Assembly (NCBI RefSeq): GCF_040054535.1
Contig: NC_090780.1
Span: 7,774,501-7,838,500, forward strand
DNA length: 64,000 nt
Reading direction: 5' to 3'
From: Antennarius striatus
Taxonomy: Eukaryota; Chordata; Actinopteri; Lophiiformes; Antennariidae
Shown: in pieces, positions 1 through 11,069 of the stretch
Position numbering within the stretch: the stretch's first letter is position 1
Layout of the letters: every line of letters starts with the position of its first letter
Translations under genes and position numbers: made by a program
Notes under the pieces: generated by a model
The model's input: the letters and a program-made list of their open reading frames with translations, nothing else
Database searches by the model: none
Told to the model about the DNA's origin: nothing

Positions 1-306
1 TCCAAAGACACAAATGGTCATGTTTTTTATTTCTGTGTACTGAAACAAAAGCATGCTCTGGTACTCTGCTGGATAATCTGTAGACTTAGTTTTGAAAAAC
101 TAAGTCTACAAATAGTGACTTTCTCTCTAACCAGGACGACTGACTCATCAACCGTTTGTCATTAATTTATTATGCAATTTTGCTGCATTTGGAATTTTTT
201 CAAGTGTTTCCGCACTGATTGCTGAAAAAAAATACCTCTCTAACTCAAGGTAAATATTAGATAGAATTTAGCCTTGCTATTGCTTATTGTTATTGCTCCC
301 TTCCAG
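1..306. other. mars1 intron sequence (partial) with a short perfect hairpin
   Basis: This stretch precedes the first recognisable mars1 exon and ends in a splice acceptor (ttccag at 301-306). I see no coding similarity in it. It contains a 15-bp perfect inverted repeat at 79-110 (arms TGTAGACTTAGTTTT and its complement, 2-nt loop). Confidence 0.7.
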
Positions 307-1748
307 GAACCACAGTGTAAGGTCTGCACGCAGACTCCTGTCATCCGCTCCTCCAAACACCTTTTCCTAGACCTACCAAAGGTATGATTCTCCCTCCAGT
401 CGTCTGGATTGAACAAACTCTTTGCTCCTTGAGAAAGTAAATATGTCAAGTACAGAATATTCAAAGTCAGACAGCTAGTGCAATGAGTATCCCTGTTGTG
501 ATTTTAGTATGTGATTATTAATTCTGTTTCAAGAAAGGTTTAGATTTAAGATGCCTGACTATTTCTCTCAATATTTTCATTCTCCCATTTCTGTCACACA
601 GCTTGAGGCTCCATTAGAACAGTGGCTGGAAAAGTCAACCAGCACAGGAGACTGGACTGCTAACGCCAAACAGATAACTCGCTCCTGGCTGCGAGATGGA
701 CTCAAACCTCGCTGCATCACCAGGGATCTGAAGTGGGGAACACCTGTGCCTCATCCTGACTTTAAAGAGAAGGTCTGCTGTTGGTCTGCAGGCGGGAAAA
801 AAATCCAAGACTGTAACATTTGTTTGTTTAAAATTTATTACACAATAGAAAAAAACATACACACCAATTTGTTTGTTTCGTCTTGTATTGAAGCACAGTT
901 CAGCCCTTCTGCTGAACCTAATTAACTGCTGAGATGATAAATAATGCAAACACTTATTACCTAAGGTCAGTTTGCTAATTAAACATTGAAAATGATTCGT
1001 CCACTTCATTAACTGTTTACAGATGCTGCAGTGACTGATGATCATGCAGAGCTTTCTAATGTGTTCTCCTGTTCCGCTCTGTAGACGTGTCTAAACATGT
1101 TGTGATTCTGAGCTCTTAAATTAGGGCAGGCCTAAAACTTTCCCCAACTACGAAGGTATAAGGAAATTAATTTTAGGTCTCTTCCACATCCCCCTGCAGG
1201 TGTTCTACGTGTGGTTTGATGCCCCCATTGGTTATGTGTCCATTACTGCCAACTACACTGACAAATGGGAAAAGTGGTGGAAAAATCCTAATCAGGTAAC
1301 AGCACAGAATGTCTGAAATGAGCAGAGCCCTGATGCACAAGCTTTGCACAGACTTCGCAATCTTTAGAACACAAAATGTGTTTGATTGCTTTTTTCAGTG
1401 ACCCATTTGTTTTTCTGCATTCTCCTTTTAAACAACATCATTCCTGCCGCCATACAGTACATCCCTTTTCCATTCATCTGAAATGAATGGAAAAGTATAA
1501 CCTTTTGGATCATGATTAAAACATGCAGTCACATTTTGTGCACATGATTTCATGCCAATGTCCCACACATTCAGGAAGTGTCCAGCTGGAAATGTTATAG
1601 TTGTTTTACATGGGACTTTTGTTAACTCTACCATTTAGGTTAAAAACAACACATCACCTTCACTTTCATTGACTCATCTGTACTTAATCCACAAGGTTTG
1701 AGCTCCTGTTATATGACAATGATGGCCTATATATCCACACAAATACAA

Positions 1749-1790
<42 letters not shown>

Positions 1791-4700
1791 AATTGTCTTT
1801 GAACTGGGTGATGTCATGATGATCTAATACGATGTCATCCTGACGTTGTAATGTTGTTTCTGTGCCATCAGGTGGAGCTGTACAACTTCATGGCCAAAGA
1901 CAATGTGCCATTCCACAGTGTGGTGTTCCCCTGCTCCCTACTGGGAGCTCAAGACAACTACACTCTGGTCAGCCACCTCATCGCTACTGGTAAGAGTGAC
2001 AGATGTCACCAGTTGATTATTGATTAAATTATGTTGGATGTAGATAATAACGTGTCGTGAATTCCCCCCAGAATATCTGAATTATGAGGACACAAAGTTC
2101 TCCAAGAGCCGGGGTGTTGGTGTGTTTGGAGACATGGCGATGGACACAGGCATCCCGTCCGACGTGTGGCGGTTCTACCTCCTCTACGTCCGTCCAGAGG
2201 GACAGGATTCAGCCTTCTCCTGGGCTGACATGGCTACCAAGAACAACTCCGAGCTACTCAACAACTTGGGAAACTTCATCAACAGGTTGGCATGAGTTCA
2301 GCGTCTCGTGGTGAATTCCTGTTATAGCTAGAACGGAATCTGTCATCAAACACTCCCCAATGACCCTTTTAAGCTATCCTGCACTGTTCTCACTCACTCA
2401 TTCTTCTTATCTTATTTTGATCACAAAAAAAGGAAATCATGACATAACCAAAGTCCAATTAGCAACTAAATTTTCACATTGTAGATGAACATTTGGCTCA
2501 GTAACTGTTACAAGTCGCTCATCCTAGTTAGCTAAATTTGTTTGGGATGGTGTAATTTAGCCCCAATTATAAAGCCTCAAATTATTTTAACAGATCAAGG
2601 TTAAATCTGACATCAAAGATTTTTCTCTGCAATTTTTTTTCAAAGTACCTTGATCTCGGGTAGCAACTTCGATGCTTAATTGGCTCAAAAATGTCTGGTA
2701 GATTGCATCCAGCCTGAGGTGTTGCATGTGGAAAGTATTCTGCCTCAGAAAATTAGTCTGTCCTCTTCGGATTTAGTTACTAAATCATTACATCATTAAT
2801 ATCTGTGTCCATCTCAGGTCACTATTCAAATTTTGACTGAGAATTGCATCTTGATGAACATTTCACATGAGAAAATATGGCTTATTGATTGGAGTTATGG
2901 CGTTATTTTGATAATAGGAAGATTGTGTTTGTTTTCCCAGGATATGACAACCCTTATGGCTTGGCAGTTCCATAAAATCAGAATATAGGTTACACCAAGT
3001 TAATTCTCACTCATCAGAGTCATGGCTCAATGTAATCTCGATGATCATGTCAAGTAATTTGGTTTGGGTTTGGTTGGCCTTCCTCTAGGGCAGAGGGAAG
3101 TGTTAAACATAGAATATCTGTGGCATCACATGTGAAAAAAATCATCCACTGTGAATATCCTTCTGTTCAATGTATAACTAAAATGACAAAGCTGCTCCTG
3201 ACACAGCTACGATGTGGAGACGAAAGGATGCAGTACACTGTTGTGTTCATTGCAGAGCTCTGTATTATGACTGGCAACAAAATCTATAATTTATAAACAA
3301 TTAGTAAGTCCAGTAACATTTTTCTCTTCTTACTCTCATATTTTCTTTACATTCCCCACATCTTTCCCTGACCCCTTTTGGCTTTTTCTTTTTGTCTGTT
3401 TCATGAAGCCCTTTCTCCCCCTCTCCTCCAGAGCCGGCATGTTTGTCACTAAGTTCTTTGAAGGCTGCGTTCCCGCAATGGAGCTACAGCAGGAAGATAA
3501 GAAACTCCTTGCTCTGGTGGGCTGGGAGCTGCAGCAGTACATCCAGCTCATGGATAAAGTCAAGTACGATTATTGTAGTCACACACCTGTCACAAGGTTC
3601 ATGTTGGGATTAGAGTCACATTTATCCATTTAATTAGTGTAAATATTCTGTTTTAATTTTAAAATTTCACAGAATTTATACTTAATATATTTATGGAAAT
3701 TTCATGTTTTAGTTTCTTTTACTATCATGTCATTCGTGATTCCTTTACCTTGATCTTAAAGGGAAAATAAACAGATAAGTCCCTTATACTGGTGATGTTG
3801 TTACCCAGCTCCCTGCGTTTGGATTAAAATTGTTCTGTCATCAAATATTTTCTCCAATGTTCCACCAGAATCCGTGATTCTCTGAAACATATCCTCAACG
3901 TCTCTCGCCATGGCAACCAATACATTCAAGTCAATGAACCCTGGAAGAAGATCAAGGGAGGAGATGCGGATAGGTGAGATGGTCTTGATCAGTTTGACAC
4001 AATACATATTTGTTTCATACTGGTAGTGAGGTCTGGGTTGCACTTTGTGACTTGAATGTGTGAATGTTGTCGGCCTCCTTTGTTAAGAATTGTCTGTATT
4101 TTGATGACAAGTTAATTTATGAAAAGCTGATTTCAGAAAAGAGCCAGAAATATATTCTTCAACAAACTGTCTTATTTGTGTTCATTTACATCTGCTGTTA
4201 ACACAACACTTAGATTAAGGATCTTTCTGACGGGCTGATCTGTCTCCTCTTCAGGCAGCGGGCTGGTACAGTGACCGGTGTGTCTGTGAACATCGCCTGC
4301 TTGCTGTCAGTTATGCTATTTCCATACATGCCAACGGTCAGTCAAACTATCCGGGATCAGCTCAACACCCCTCAGTCTTGCATCAATACCATGATGCAAG
4401 GCACCGGCACCTTTGTGTGTGTCCTGAGTGCCGGCCACCGTATTGGTACTGTGAGTACAGCCTGAATAAAGAAATCACACACCTTTCATACATGTGCAGA
4501 CACACAAATGTGTAAAGATCCTGTATGTTGACGCTAGGTGATACAATAAGGATGCAATCTTCTGTCAATATTTCATCGCTCTGGAGAAAATTGACATCAT
4601 GTGAACGCAGACTCACTCACACAGTAAAGCATAATGGTGTGCCCAGGCTTCAGCCGTTCCATGTACAGGTTTCTCTCAGGCTTCCTTCAGGCCAAATTGT

Positions 4701-5042
4701 GATGACCTGTCTCAGCAGCCACCTGCCACTGCATTCAGTGTCCAAGGCTATCATGATCCATTAATGACCTGTCTAGAAAATAATCAGAAGAAAACACCTG
4801 TGCCACAAAAATGCATCATACGTGATGCTTATGCACACCCGACGTATCTGACAAAATCAGGCTTATGTCAGAACTGTGATGAAGACAGGAGATCATGATC
4901 TAAATTCTGGAAATTTTCCATACTGTCATAATCGGCTTTGCTCAAATATGAGCAGTTTAAATTTTTCAGCAACGCTCTCCTTAGGTTGGATCCACAAATA
5001 CAAAAATTTTAAATGCCCATGCTTTGTGTTGGTGTGTGTGTT

Positions 5043-5128
<86 letters not shown>

Positions 5129-6642
5129 TGTGTGTTTTTGTGTGTGTGTGTGTGTGTGTGCGTGCATGCATGCGTGCGTGCACACTTTGATTTCTGCTTT
5201 TCTCTTTCCTTTGTCAACCTTTCCCAGGTCAGTCCGTTGTTCCAGAAGCTGGAGGTGGACCAGATTGAGGCTTTGAAGAAGAGATTTAGTGGACAGCAGG
5301 TATTTGATGTTTATGATGCTTAATGGTCTTTGTATAAGTTCAGTTAGGGCTTTTTCATGAATATTAAATGACATCATGAAGAAGAATTTATCCTCAAGAT
5401 TTCTGTTTTTTATTATTTTTAAAGCTGAGGCAGAGCAAAATTCTGTGAATTTTTAAATAATCATAAAACAACCATCTCACATAAAAAAAAATCCTTCTCT
5501 GACCCACTTCTTCAACTGCCTTCCTCTAGCTGGAAGACGAAACACCTAAACAAAAGGTATCGAGTGATATTCGTGTGTGAAGTCGTGTTGTTATGTCAAT
5601 GCTATTCCGTAATGCATCACTTTACTAAAATCACTAGCACACTAGCGCATCAGTGTTTTGATTTCTGCCCGTCACCTTTTGTGACTCACTGTCCATTCAG
5701 ACGTCTGGCTCACATAGCCCCATCAACATTTTGAGTGATGAGTGTTATTGTGTGAAATGAAATAAGTAATCCCTAGAAATAATAACCATCAAAACGCCTC
5801 AAATTCAAATGTGTGCGTTTCCTCCCTCAGAATGCTCAGAATGCTGCCAGCTCTCAGCCTACCGCTGTGCCAGCTGCTGCTGCTGCTGCTGCTGCTGCTG
5901 GGGTGGAGACGGTGGACGCCGTGGACCCACAGAAAGCCAAACAGGCTGTGGCTGAGCAGGTAAAACACTATTGGCTATGTGTCGTTGTAGCTGTACAAAC
6001 CAACCCTATTCCTGTATTTGTAGACATTTGTAATTCTGAAATCTTTAATGTACAGTTTTTAATTTTTAATAATTTTTCAATTGTTTTTGATTATATAATC
6101 ACATAACAAATGGAAGCAATTTACAAAAATCAAAACGCGCACACAATAATCCGCTGCCTGATGAAGTGAGCGGTGCTCAAATTTTCGAAGCTACATCGAA
6201 TTGGTAGCTATTTGGATTCTCATCTGTTACTCTTGATTTTTTCATAAACTAATTCAAATGTATATATCTGATATTTTTACATTTAAATAAATTAATGGTT
6301 GATTATTTTAAGTTTGGAATGTCTGAAACAAAACCTGCCGTAGATAAACACAAGCGCACTAGTTGCCGCCTTGCTTAATGGTGTGCTCTATGACAAGAAG
6401 GCTGCCAACATGTATGTCTCTATAATGTGAAGTGTTTACTCAAAGCCAAACGCAGGTGTGAGAAGTCCTTAAAATCTGTTATTCATTTCTCGCAGGGGGA
6501 GAAGGTTCGAGCGCTCAAAGCCCAAAAAGCGGACAAAGCTGTCATCACAGCAGAAGTGGCCAAACTGTTGGACCTGAAGAAGCAGCTTGCGGCTGCTGAG
6601 GGGAAGAGCCCAGAGCCTGCTCCACGGAAGGGCAACAAGTGA
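307..6642 (+). CDS. mars1: Methionyl-tRNA synthetase, cytoplasmic (3' half; 12 exons, 5' end outside window)
   Basis: The product charges tRNA-Met with methionine in the cytosol and in vertebrates sits in the multi-synthetase complex. Exons, all with AG/GT borders and compatible phase: 307-381, 602-772, 1200-1295, 1872-1989, 2072-2285, 3432-3563, 3869-3973, 4255-4450, 5228-5299, 5530-5556, 5831-5959, 6496-6642 (stop TGA). Joined, they give 493 residues, a little over half of the roughly 900-residue vertebrate enzyme. Visible in order: a C-x2-C knuckle (EPQCKVC) in the connective peptide; [20 protein letters not shown]; the class I KMSKS loop as KFSKS at 2095-2109; the anticodon-binding helical domain (exons 6-9, e.g. 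[13 protein letters not shown]); a variable linker with nine alanines; and a C-terminal WHEP domain ([21 protein letters not shown]) in the last two exons. The HIGH motif and N-terminal GST-like domain must lie upstream. Exon 10 is only 27 nt. No frameshift or stop is seen. Confidence 0.97.
1751..1785 (+). repeat. (AG)n microsatellite in mars1 intron
   Basis: About 17 AG units, uninterrupted. Confidence 0.95.
2286..3431 (+). other. mars1 intron between KMSKS exon and anticodon-binding exon
   Basis: The largest mars1 intron seen here (1146 bp). No additional exon or repeat recognised. Confidence 0.8.
5030..5170 (+). repeat. (TG)n microsatellite in mars1 intron, ends 58 bp from an exon
   Basis: About 60 TG units with a few T interruptions and a CGTGCATG end. 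It lies just upstream of the acceptor of the exon at 5228-5299. Confidence 0.95.
5873..5899 (+). repeat. (GCT)9 coding trinucleotide repeat, poly-alanine in mars1
   Basis: Nine uninterrupted GCT codons encode nine alanines in exon 11 of mars1, in the linker between the anticodon-binding region and the WHEP domain. Human MARS1 has no comparable run at this place as far as I recall. The repeat is likely length-polymorphic. Confidence 0.9.
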
Positions 6643-7185
6643 GGCAGGGAAAAAGTGAAAATGATGGAACCTGGTGAGAGGAAGGAAAGAGTGGAATGGT
6701 TTGAGGTATGATAATGGGGAATGGGAACAAGATGTACACTGAGAGAGATGTAAGGGTATTAGCTTAAGGCAAAGCCGTGACAGGATCTAAGACAATGTGG
6801 TATTGGCACTGAGGACTAATGAAATTCTGGATAGGCCGACGGGGAAACGGAAACGCACAAAGAAAGAGTCAAATGAATACAGCTACAGAATGGAGGGATT
6901 TTTCCAAATCCCTACACCAAAAGAAACTGATTTTATACTCTAACTGTGATAAAGTCAGCATGCGATATTAACGTTAGGTGTGTTGCGCATGTAGAAAATG
7001 TTTTTATATCCTCTGGAAAATTGTTTTTTGCATTGATTTAAATTCCCTTTCTTGTTCCAAAAAAATTAAGTTCAACAAAAACATCCATATTCCTCCCCGT
7101 TTCTCATTTACCTCTGGTTTACAATCCTTCATGTAATGGTCACTAAAAAGACAGCCAATAAACATTAAGACATTCAAAGTTGCAG
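6643..7185 (+). other. mars1 3' UTR
   Basis: This runs from the TGA stop to the poly(A) signal region. There is no further open frame with similarity. The end is estimated at 10-25 nt past the AATAAA at 7157-7162. Confidence 0.75.
7157..7162 (+). terminator. Poly(A) signal AATAAA of mars1
   Basis: It is a canonical hexamer 515 nt after the mars1 stop codon. It lies only 30 bp from the oppositely oriented signal of ddit3. Confidence 0.8.
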
Positions 7186-7191
7186 GTTTTT

Positions 7192-7197
7192 TTTATT
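7192..7197 (-). terminator. Poly(A) signal AATAAA of ddit3 (TTTATT on + strand)
   Basis: On the minus strand this is AATAAA, about 940 nt after the ddit3 stop. The predicted cleavage site (about 7165-7182) falls at the end of the convergent mars1 3' UTR. Confidence 0.75.
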
Positions 7198-8140
7198 GCA
7201 AATTCAGGATTACAATGAGTGATAAAGCAAACAGTATGGGAAAACGTATATGATGCCATCAAAAAAACACCATGCATTATTCTACAATTAAGTTAACATG
7301 ACTATGATGAGAAAATAAACAGAATGTGTTTAAATATTACAGTACAGAAACAGTGTATATATATATATATTACAGTAAAATATAAAAATAGTGTATGAGG
7401 GTAGGATAAGTTCTGATAATTCTACCAAAAATTCCCACACCGATAGAAAAAGGTAATCTCAGAAAGTATTGCCGGGTCCTACTTTATCTAAGTACAAATA
7501 CACCCAAAGCCATGGGTTGTAAAAAAAAGTAAGAAAGAATATGAATTCTCTCCCAAAAAACTTTCATATTCACACTGCACTGGGCACTTTCATACTTTTC
7601 CTGAGCTCCTTAACTCTCTACTAATGGGGCCAAATAATCTCTGCTAGCCGGATTGTAGCCCTTAACGTGGAAGTTACAATTATTGCAATATGGTGGGAAC
7701 GGATTACAATGAAACACACTCTCTAAACTTAGACCATTTCTGTCCAAGACAAAGCATCAAATGCCCACGATGATTATTTCTGCCATATTTGGTGAGATTT
7801 CAAGTTAGGCATTCCCTAAAATGACAGATTCATCAACATCAATGCCTCATTCATACTTGTAGCTGTCTGTTCTTCATTTTCCTTTAACATTCTGTTTCTT
7901 TTCATTTTACCACGCTGCTTTCGCAACCCCTTCTCTCAAAACCATTCCTTGCCATGACTTTTGTCACTTTCTTACTTCTTCCCATCTAAGGCTCTCCATC
8001 TTTTCTAAAAAAATCTTCTTGCTTATAAAATATCTTTGGTTTCGATCTTGTCCTGTTTAGGAGGCATACTTCTTTCCCTACCATTGCCAATTCCAATTCT
8101 GTATTATTCCTCTGTACCATCCAGTCTTCCTTTTCTACCA
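7198..8140 (-). other. ddit3 3' UTR
   Basis: This non-coding, AT-rich stretch lies between the ddit3 stop codon and its poly(A) signal and contains several TAAAT motifs (ATTTA in the transcript). ATTTA elements are typical of unstable stress mRNAs, but nothing further can be shown here. Confidence 0.65.
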
Positions 8141-9258
8141 TCATTTCCTGCTGTTCACTAGTCTCTCTATCAACGCTCTACGTGTCCTCTGTACTTCCTC
8201 TCCTAACCTTTCAATCTCTGCTTTCAAACGCTCGTTCTGCTCTGTCAGCTCTTGTACCTTCCTCTCGTTCTCCTGCTCTCTTTCTTTGCGACTCTTTTTG
8301 GCAGACGAGTAAGATGAGGTTGCTCGTTGCGTGGATGAGGCGAAAGAGGACAAGGCACTGTTGACCTTCTCGCTGGTGATCCGTTTGCGTTTTCCCAGGA
8401 GGGAGGACGGGTAGACCGAGGGAGAAGAGACGGGTGAGGACGGGGAAGAACAATTCTGAGATGGCGACAGGGAGGCGGAAGAAGAGTAGGACGGAGAATC
8501 TGGGACACAAGGCAGTTCCTCCTCGCTGGCCGAGGGAGACACAGGATGGGTATCGTTAGCCGGGTGGCTTTGATGGTTGTGGTAATAGTAGCCACCGCTT
8601 AGCACCGTTCCACTGGAGTCCACCATCCCCACTCCTCCTTCACTAAGCAACTCAAAGAACTCAGGAGGCAGCAGATCACTGCCCCCTCCTGCCGAACCAT
8701 CTCTGCTTCTCCCACTCTCAGCCTCCGCCCGCTGCTCCTCTGTAACAGCTGGACTCATGCACGAGGAAGATGAGGATGATGATGAGGTATGATGCAGAGA
8801 CTGGGCGCTGTGGATCTCCTCTGTTGCCCTCTGAGCACCCTCGCTCCATGTCTGGTTTCCATCAGTCAGCCACGTCAGAGAGCAACTCTCCAGGACATCC
8901 AGGAACTCTGGTTCCTTCTACAAGTGGAAAACAAAAACATCAATGGTGGTTATATCACTGAAGAAAAATTCCGATGAATGGAATGGAATTTTTCATGCCA
9001 CACTAAAACGAAGCTAGATAAATGAGAAATGTTAGCAAAAACGCAACTCATGAAAACACTCCCATTCATGGTTGTGATAGATATTTCATCCCATCTACTG
9101 ACCTCGATGCATGTGGGGGCACGTGCCAGTTTTGCCCCTCCTGTATCTGAGCCCAGAATATCTTGCAGGTCCTCATACCACGCCTCCAACTCTGCACCAC
9201 ACAACGGCCCTACGCCAGGGGGGTATGGCGGGGGCAGGTGTAGCCACTCGGCTGTCAT
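8141..9258 (-). CDS. ddit3: DNA damage-inducible transcript 3 protein (CHOP/GADD153), bZIP factor; two coding exons
   Basis: CHOP is the pro-apoptotic C/EBP-family factor induced by ER stress and amino-acid shortage; it heterodimerises with other C/EBPs in the nucleus. The coding exons are 9103-9258 (52 codons, ATG at 9256-9258, donor gtcagt) and 8141-8917 (acceptor ttgtag). Together they encode 310 residues; the human protein has 169. The N-terminus has the CHOP signature [16 protein letters not shown], then SLTWLTDG, matching the two conserved blocks of the human activation domain. An Ser/Pro-rich acidic middle (roughly residues 95-225, with an eight-serine run) is much longer than in mammals. 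The C-terminus has a weak basic region ([14 protein letters not shown]) and the zipper ([19 protein letters not shown]). The ATG at 9258 is the first AUG in its exon; an in-frame GTG further upstream is not credible as a start. The 3' end is convergent with mars1. Confidence 0.95.
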
Positions 9259-9311
9259 CTCACCAGTCAGTCGCAACTCACAGGTACTCGGCCACACGTG
9301 TCACACTGGAC
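9103..9311 (-). other. ddit3 exon carrying the start codon (53 nt of leader plus first 52 codons)
   Basis: On the minus strand an acceptor with a good pyrimidine tract (ctctctcctcaccag) ends at 9312. The leader part 9311-9259 keeps open the uORF frame that begins in the upstream exon, and ends it with TGA 8 nt before the main ATG. Confidence 0.75.
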
Positions 9312-9377
9312 CTGGTGAGGAGAGAGAAAAGGAGAAAAATAAATGGAGGAAGGCGTAGCAGCCACATCTTAGATGAC

Positions 9378-9385
9378 TGACGTCA
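9378..9385. promoter_or_regulatory. Palindromic CRE (TGACGTCA) in ddit3 leader intron
   Basis: A perfect 8-bp CREB/ATF palindrome lies about 67 bp upstream of the ddit3 start-codon exon, inside the leader intron. By family knowledge such a site binds CREB/ATF factors. Function in this place is inferred, not shown. Confidence 0.45.
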
Positions 9386-10351
9386 TAAAATCTCTGCCCT
9401 GTTCATTTAATTCGTCCCGTTCCTCTAGTGGTTACATTTTTGCATGTAGGCATGCAAGGAGAAGCTTCATTATATAAAACATTACAAACAATATAATCAG
9501 CTTTACTATCAAAAAAGAAATAACAGTAGCTAGAACTTATGAATTGATTTCACCACAATACAACTGCTTGTGAGAGGAAATTTCAAGATTCAAAATATGT
9601 AAAATATTAAGTTAAATTACTATTTGAAATCTGCATATAGATTCTGTTAGTGTAGTCAAATTTACCTTTATAAAAGTCAGTTAATCAAGTTTGTAGATTT
9701 GTTGGAGACAACCTGTCCCAGTAATTCTGAAATAAATAAAAAAATACACAAAATTGATAGATTAGTTGTATATAATGTCAGAACTGTCTCCTCAGTGGCT
9801 GCAACTTGCTGAAATTTCAGAATCAAAATGATAATTTGCACAAATGCAGATCAACAGAATCAAGACTTCAAAGAATACAACATTAATTGCTTTTTGAAAT
9901 TTTTATTAAAATCTAAACTATAAAAGAATATATTTTCATTGACTGATTAACAGGGACTGAGAAAATAAAATTCTTGTAAACAAAGACCAAAATGTTCTCC
10001 ACTGCGCCCCCTGCTTTCTACGGCCATAAAACACGATGGGGCCGAAAAACAAGTGGAGCTTTAAATGAATCGAGAAGGTTTGACAGCTTTTCTTTTTTTG
10101 TTATAAATAATTAAAATGTGACATTAACTTAGAATTACTCCAATTACTGTTGACTAAACCTGTTGCTAAAACGTGATATAAAAATGTATTTTCTGTAATG
10201 GAAAGACAATATTTTCAAAACATGTAGCTCTGGCAGTGATTCTTCTCAGTTAACAAACGACAATCTGATTACTGGTTAAAGAAATCCTCTCTTTAATTCT
10301 GATGTTCTCTTATATTTATATAATTTAGACGGACTTTATGTCCAGTGTGAG

Positions 10352-10364
10352 CCAATTACGTCAT
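10352..10364 (+). promoter_or_regulatory. Composite CCAAT/ATF-like site CCAATTACGTCAT in ddit3 leader intron
   Basis: A CCAAT box (NF-Y type) overlaps a TTACGTCA ATF/CREB-like site. The same ten bases CCAATTACGT recur at 11197-11206 in the promoter, which makes chance less likely. The assignment is by motif only. Confidence 0.35.
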
Positions 10365-10924
10365 GGAAATGAAGTCCAGCAGGACGAATGGGCGAAACAA
10401 AAGGAGTGGTTTAGGAAACGACAGGAGTGGCAATTATCCACTGATTTAGAGCTAAATGTTGACTTGAGAGAGGCTCCCCGACGGACACACAACTAAAGCT
10501 GTCAACATCCCGACCGATGACTGCCAGACGTCACGCTGGTTCTGCTGGATGTTCGTCATTTTGGGGGAGAATGTGCGCTCAGATCGTTCCGTATCAGGTG
10601 CCAAAGCGGCAAGATTCACAAAATAATTGTGTGTTTAATGAAAATATCCGACACGTTCAAAAGACGAAAACTCCAAACGCGCTTCAACTTGCTCTGAGGT
10701 TGACGACTTCTCAAAGAGAGCGGAAAACACATGAAAACAAGTCTATGTTGTAAACTGATTGATAAAGACAACTGTTCTTCTAAAAATGGCCCTGGGACAC
10801 CTGCCAAACAGAAATTCTTTTGCCCAGTATAGAGACCAGTCAGACTGCATTACGAAGCCCTCACTTCACCGAAAGTCTGAAAAACCACTAATAGACATAA
10901 CGGATGACACGAATCTCTACTTAC

Positions 10925-11014
10925 CCTTTTCTTTTTAGTCGTTCGCCTTCCCGACTGTCTTGAAATTGAATGTGGATATTTTAGTAAGGATTGGTGATAG
11001 CTCATGTTAACCAT
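10925..11014 (-). CDS. Upstream ORF in the ddit3 leader (first 30 codons)
   Basis: The frame begins MVNMSYHQSLLKY and remains open to the donor. The first AUG has A at -3 and G at +4. The layout M-x-x-M-S is the same as the known human CHOP uORF (MLKMSG..), whose translation represses CHOP and is bypassed when eIF2-alpha is phosphorylated. If exon 1 splices directly to 9311 the uORF has 44 codons and stops 8 nt before the main ATG. An alternative middle exon near 10.6 kb is discussed in the findings. Homology to the human uORF is an inference from position and the first five residues. Confidence 0.5.
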
Positions 11015-11038
11015 TGTTCAGTCTTGACGGCTGAATGT
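10925..11038 (-). other. ddit3 leader exon 1 (non-coding apart from a uORF), predicted
   Basis: The 5' end is set at an initiator-like TCACATT (A at 11038) 31 nt from a TATA box. The 3' end is set by a consensus donor, AAAGG followed by gtaagtag, at 10917-10924. The exon carries two in-frame AUGs (11014-11012 and 11005-11003) opening a frame that stays open to the splice site (30 codons, phase 0). Confidence 0.6.
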
Positions 11039-11063
11039 GATTTTACGGAAACTCCCGGCGGTG

Positions 11064-11069
11064 TTTATA
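11064..11069 (-). promoter_or_regulatory. TATA box of ddit3 (TATAAA on minus strand)
   Basis: The minus strand reads CCTTATAAACACC, followed 31 nt on by an initiator-type TCACATT. Mammalian DDIT3 promoters also have a TATA box, as far as I recall. Confidence 0.6.

Noticed and set aside
4378..4399. TTGCATCA palindrome (stress-element-like) in mars1
   Set aside because: It lies in a coding exon, and its bases are explained by the codons; no reason to call it regulatory.
4876..5377. Long open frames through TG/CA repeats (also at 13801, 37707, 38177, 51719, 60526)
   Set aside because: They are translations of microsatellites as poly-Cys/Val or poly-Thr/His with no similarity outside the repeat.
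8182..8595. Frames overlapping the ddit3 coding exon on both strands (8182-8364, 8211-8510, 8245-8595)
   Set aside because: They are shadows of the CHOP frame without independent similarity.
9259..9297. Extended N-terminus of ddit3 beginning MWPST
   Set aside because: The first codon is GTG, not ATG, and this segment is leader; the ATG at 9256-9258 fits the conserved CHOP N-terminus.
10517..10753. Plus-strand frames in the ddit3 leader intron (10517-10753, 10991-11176, 11244-11432)
   Set aside because: No similarity, no splice structure, and the minus-strand ddit3 leader explains the open sequence at 11 kb.
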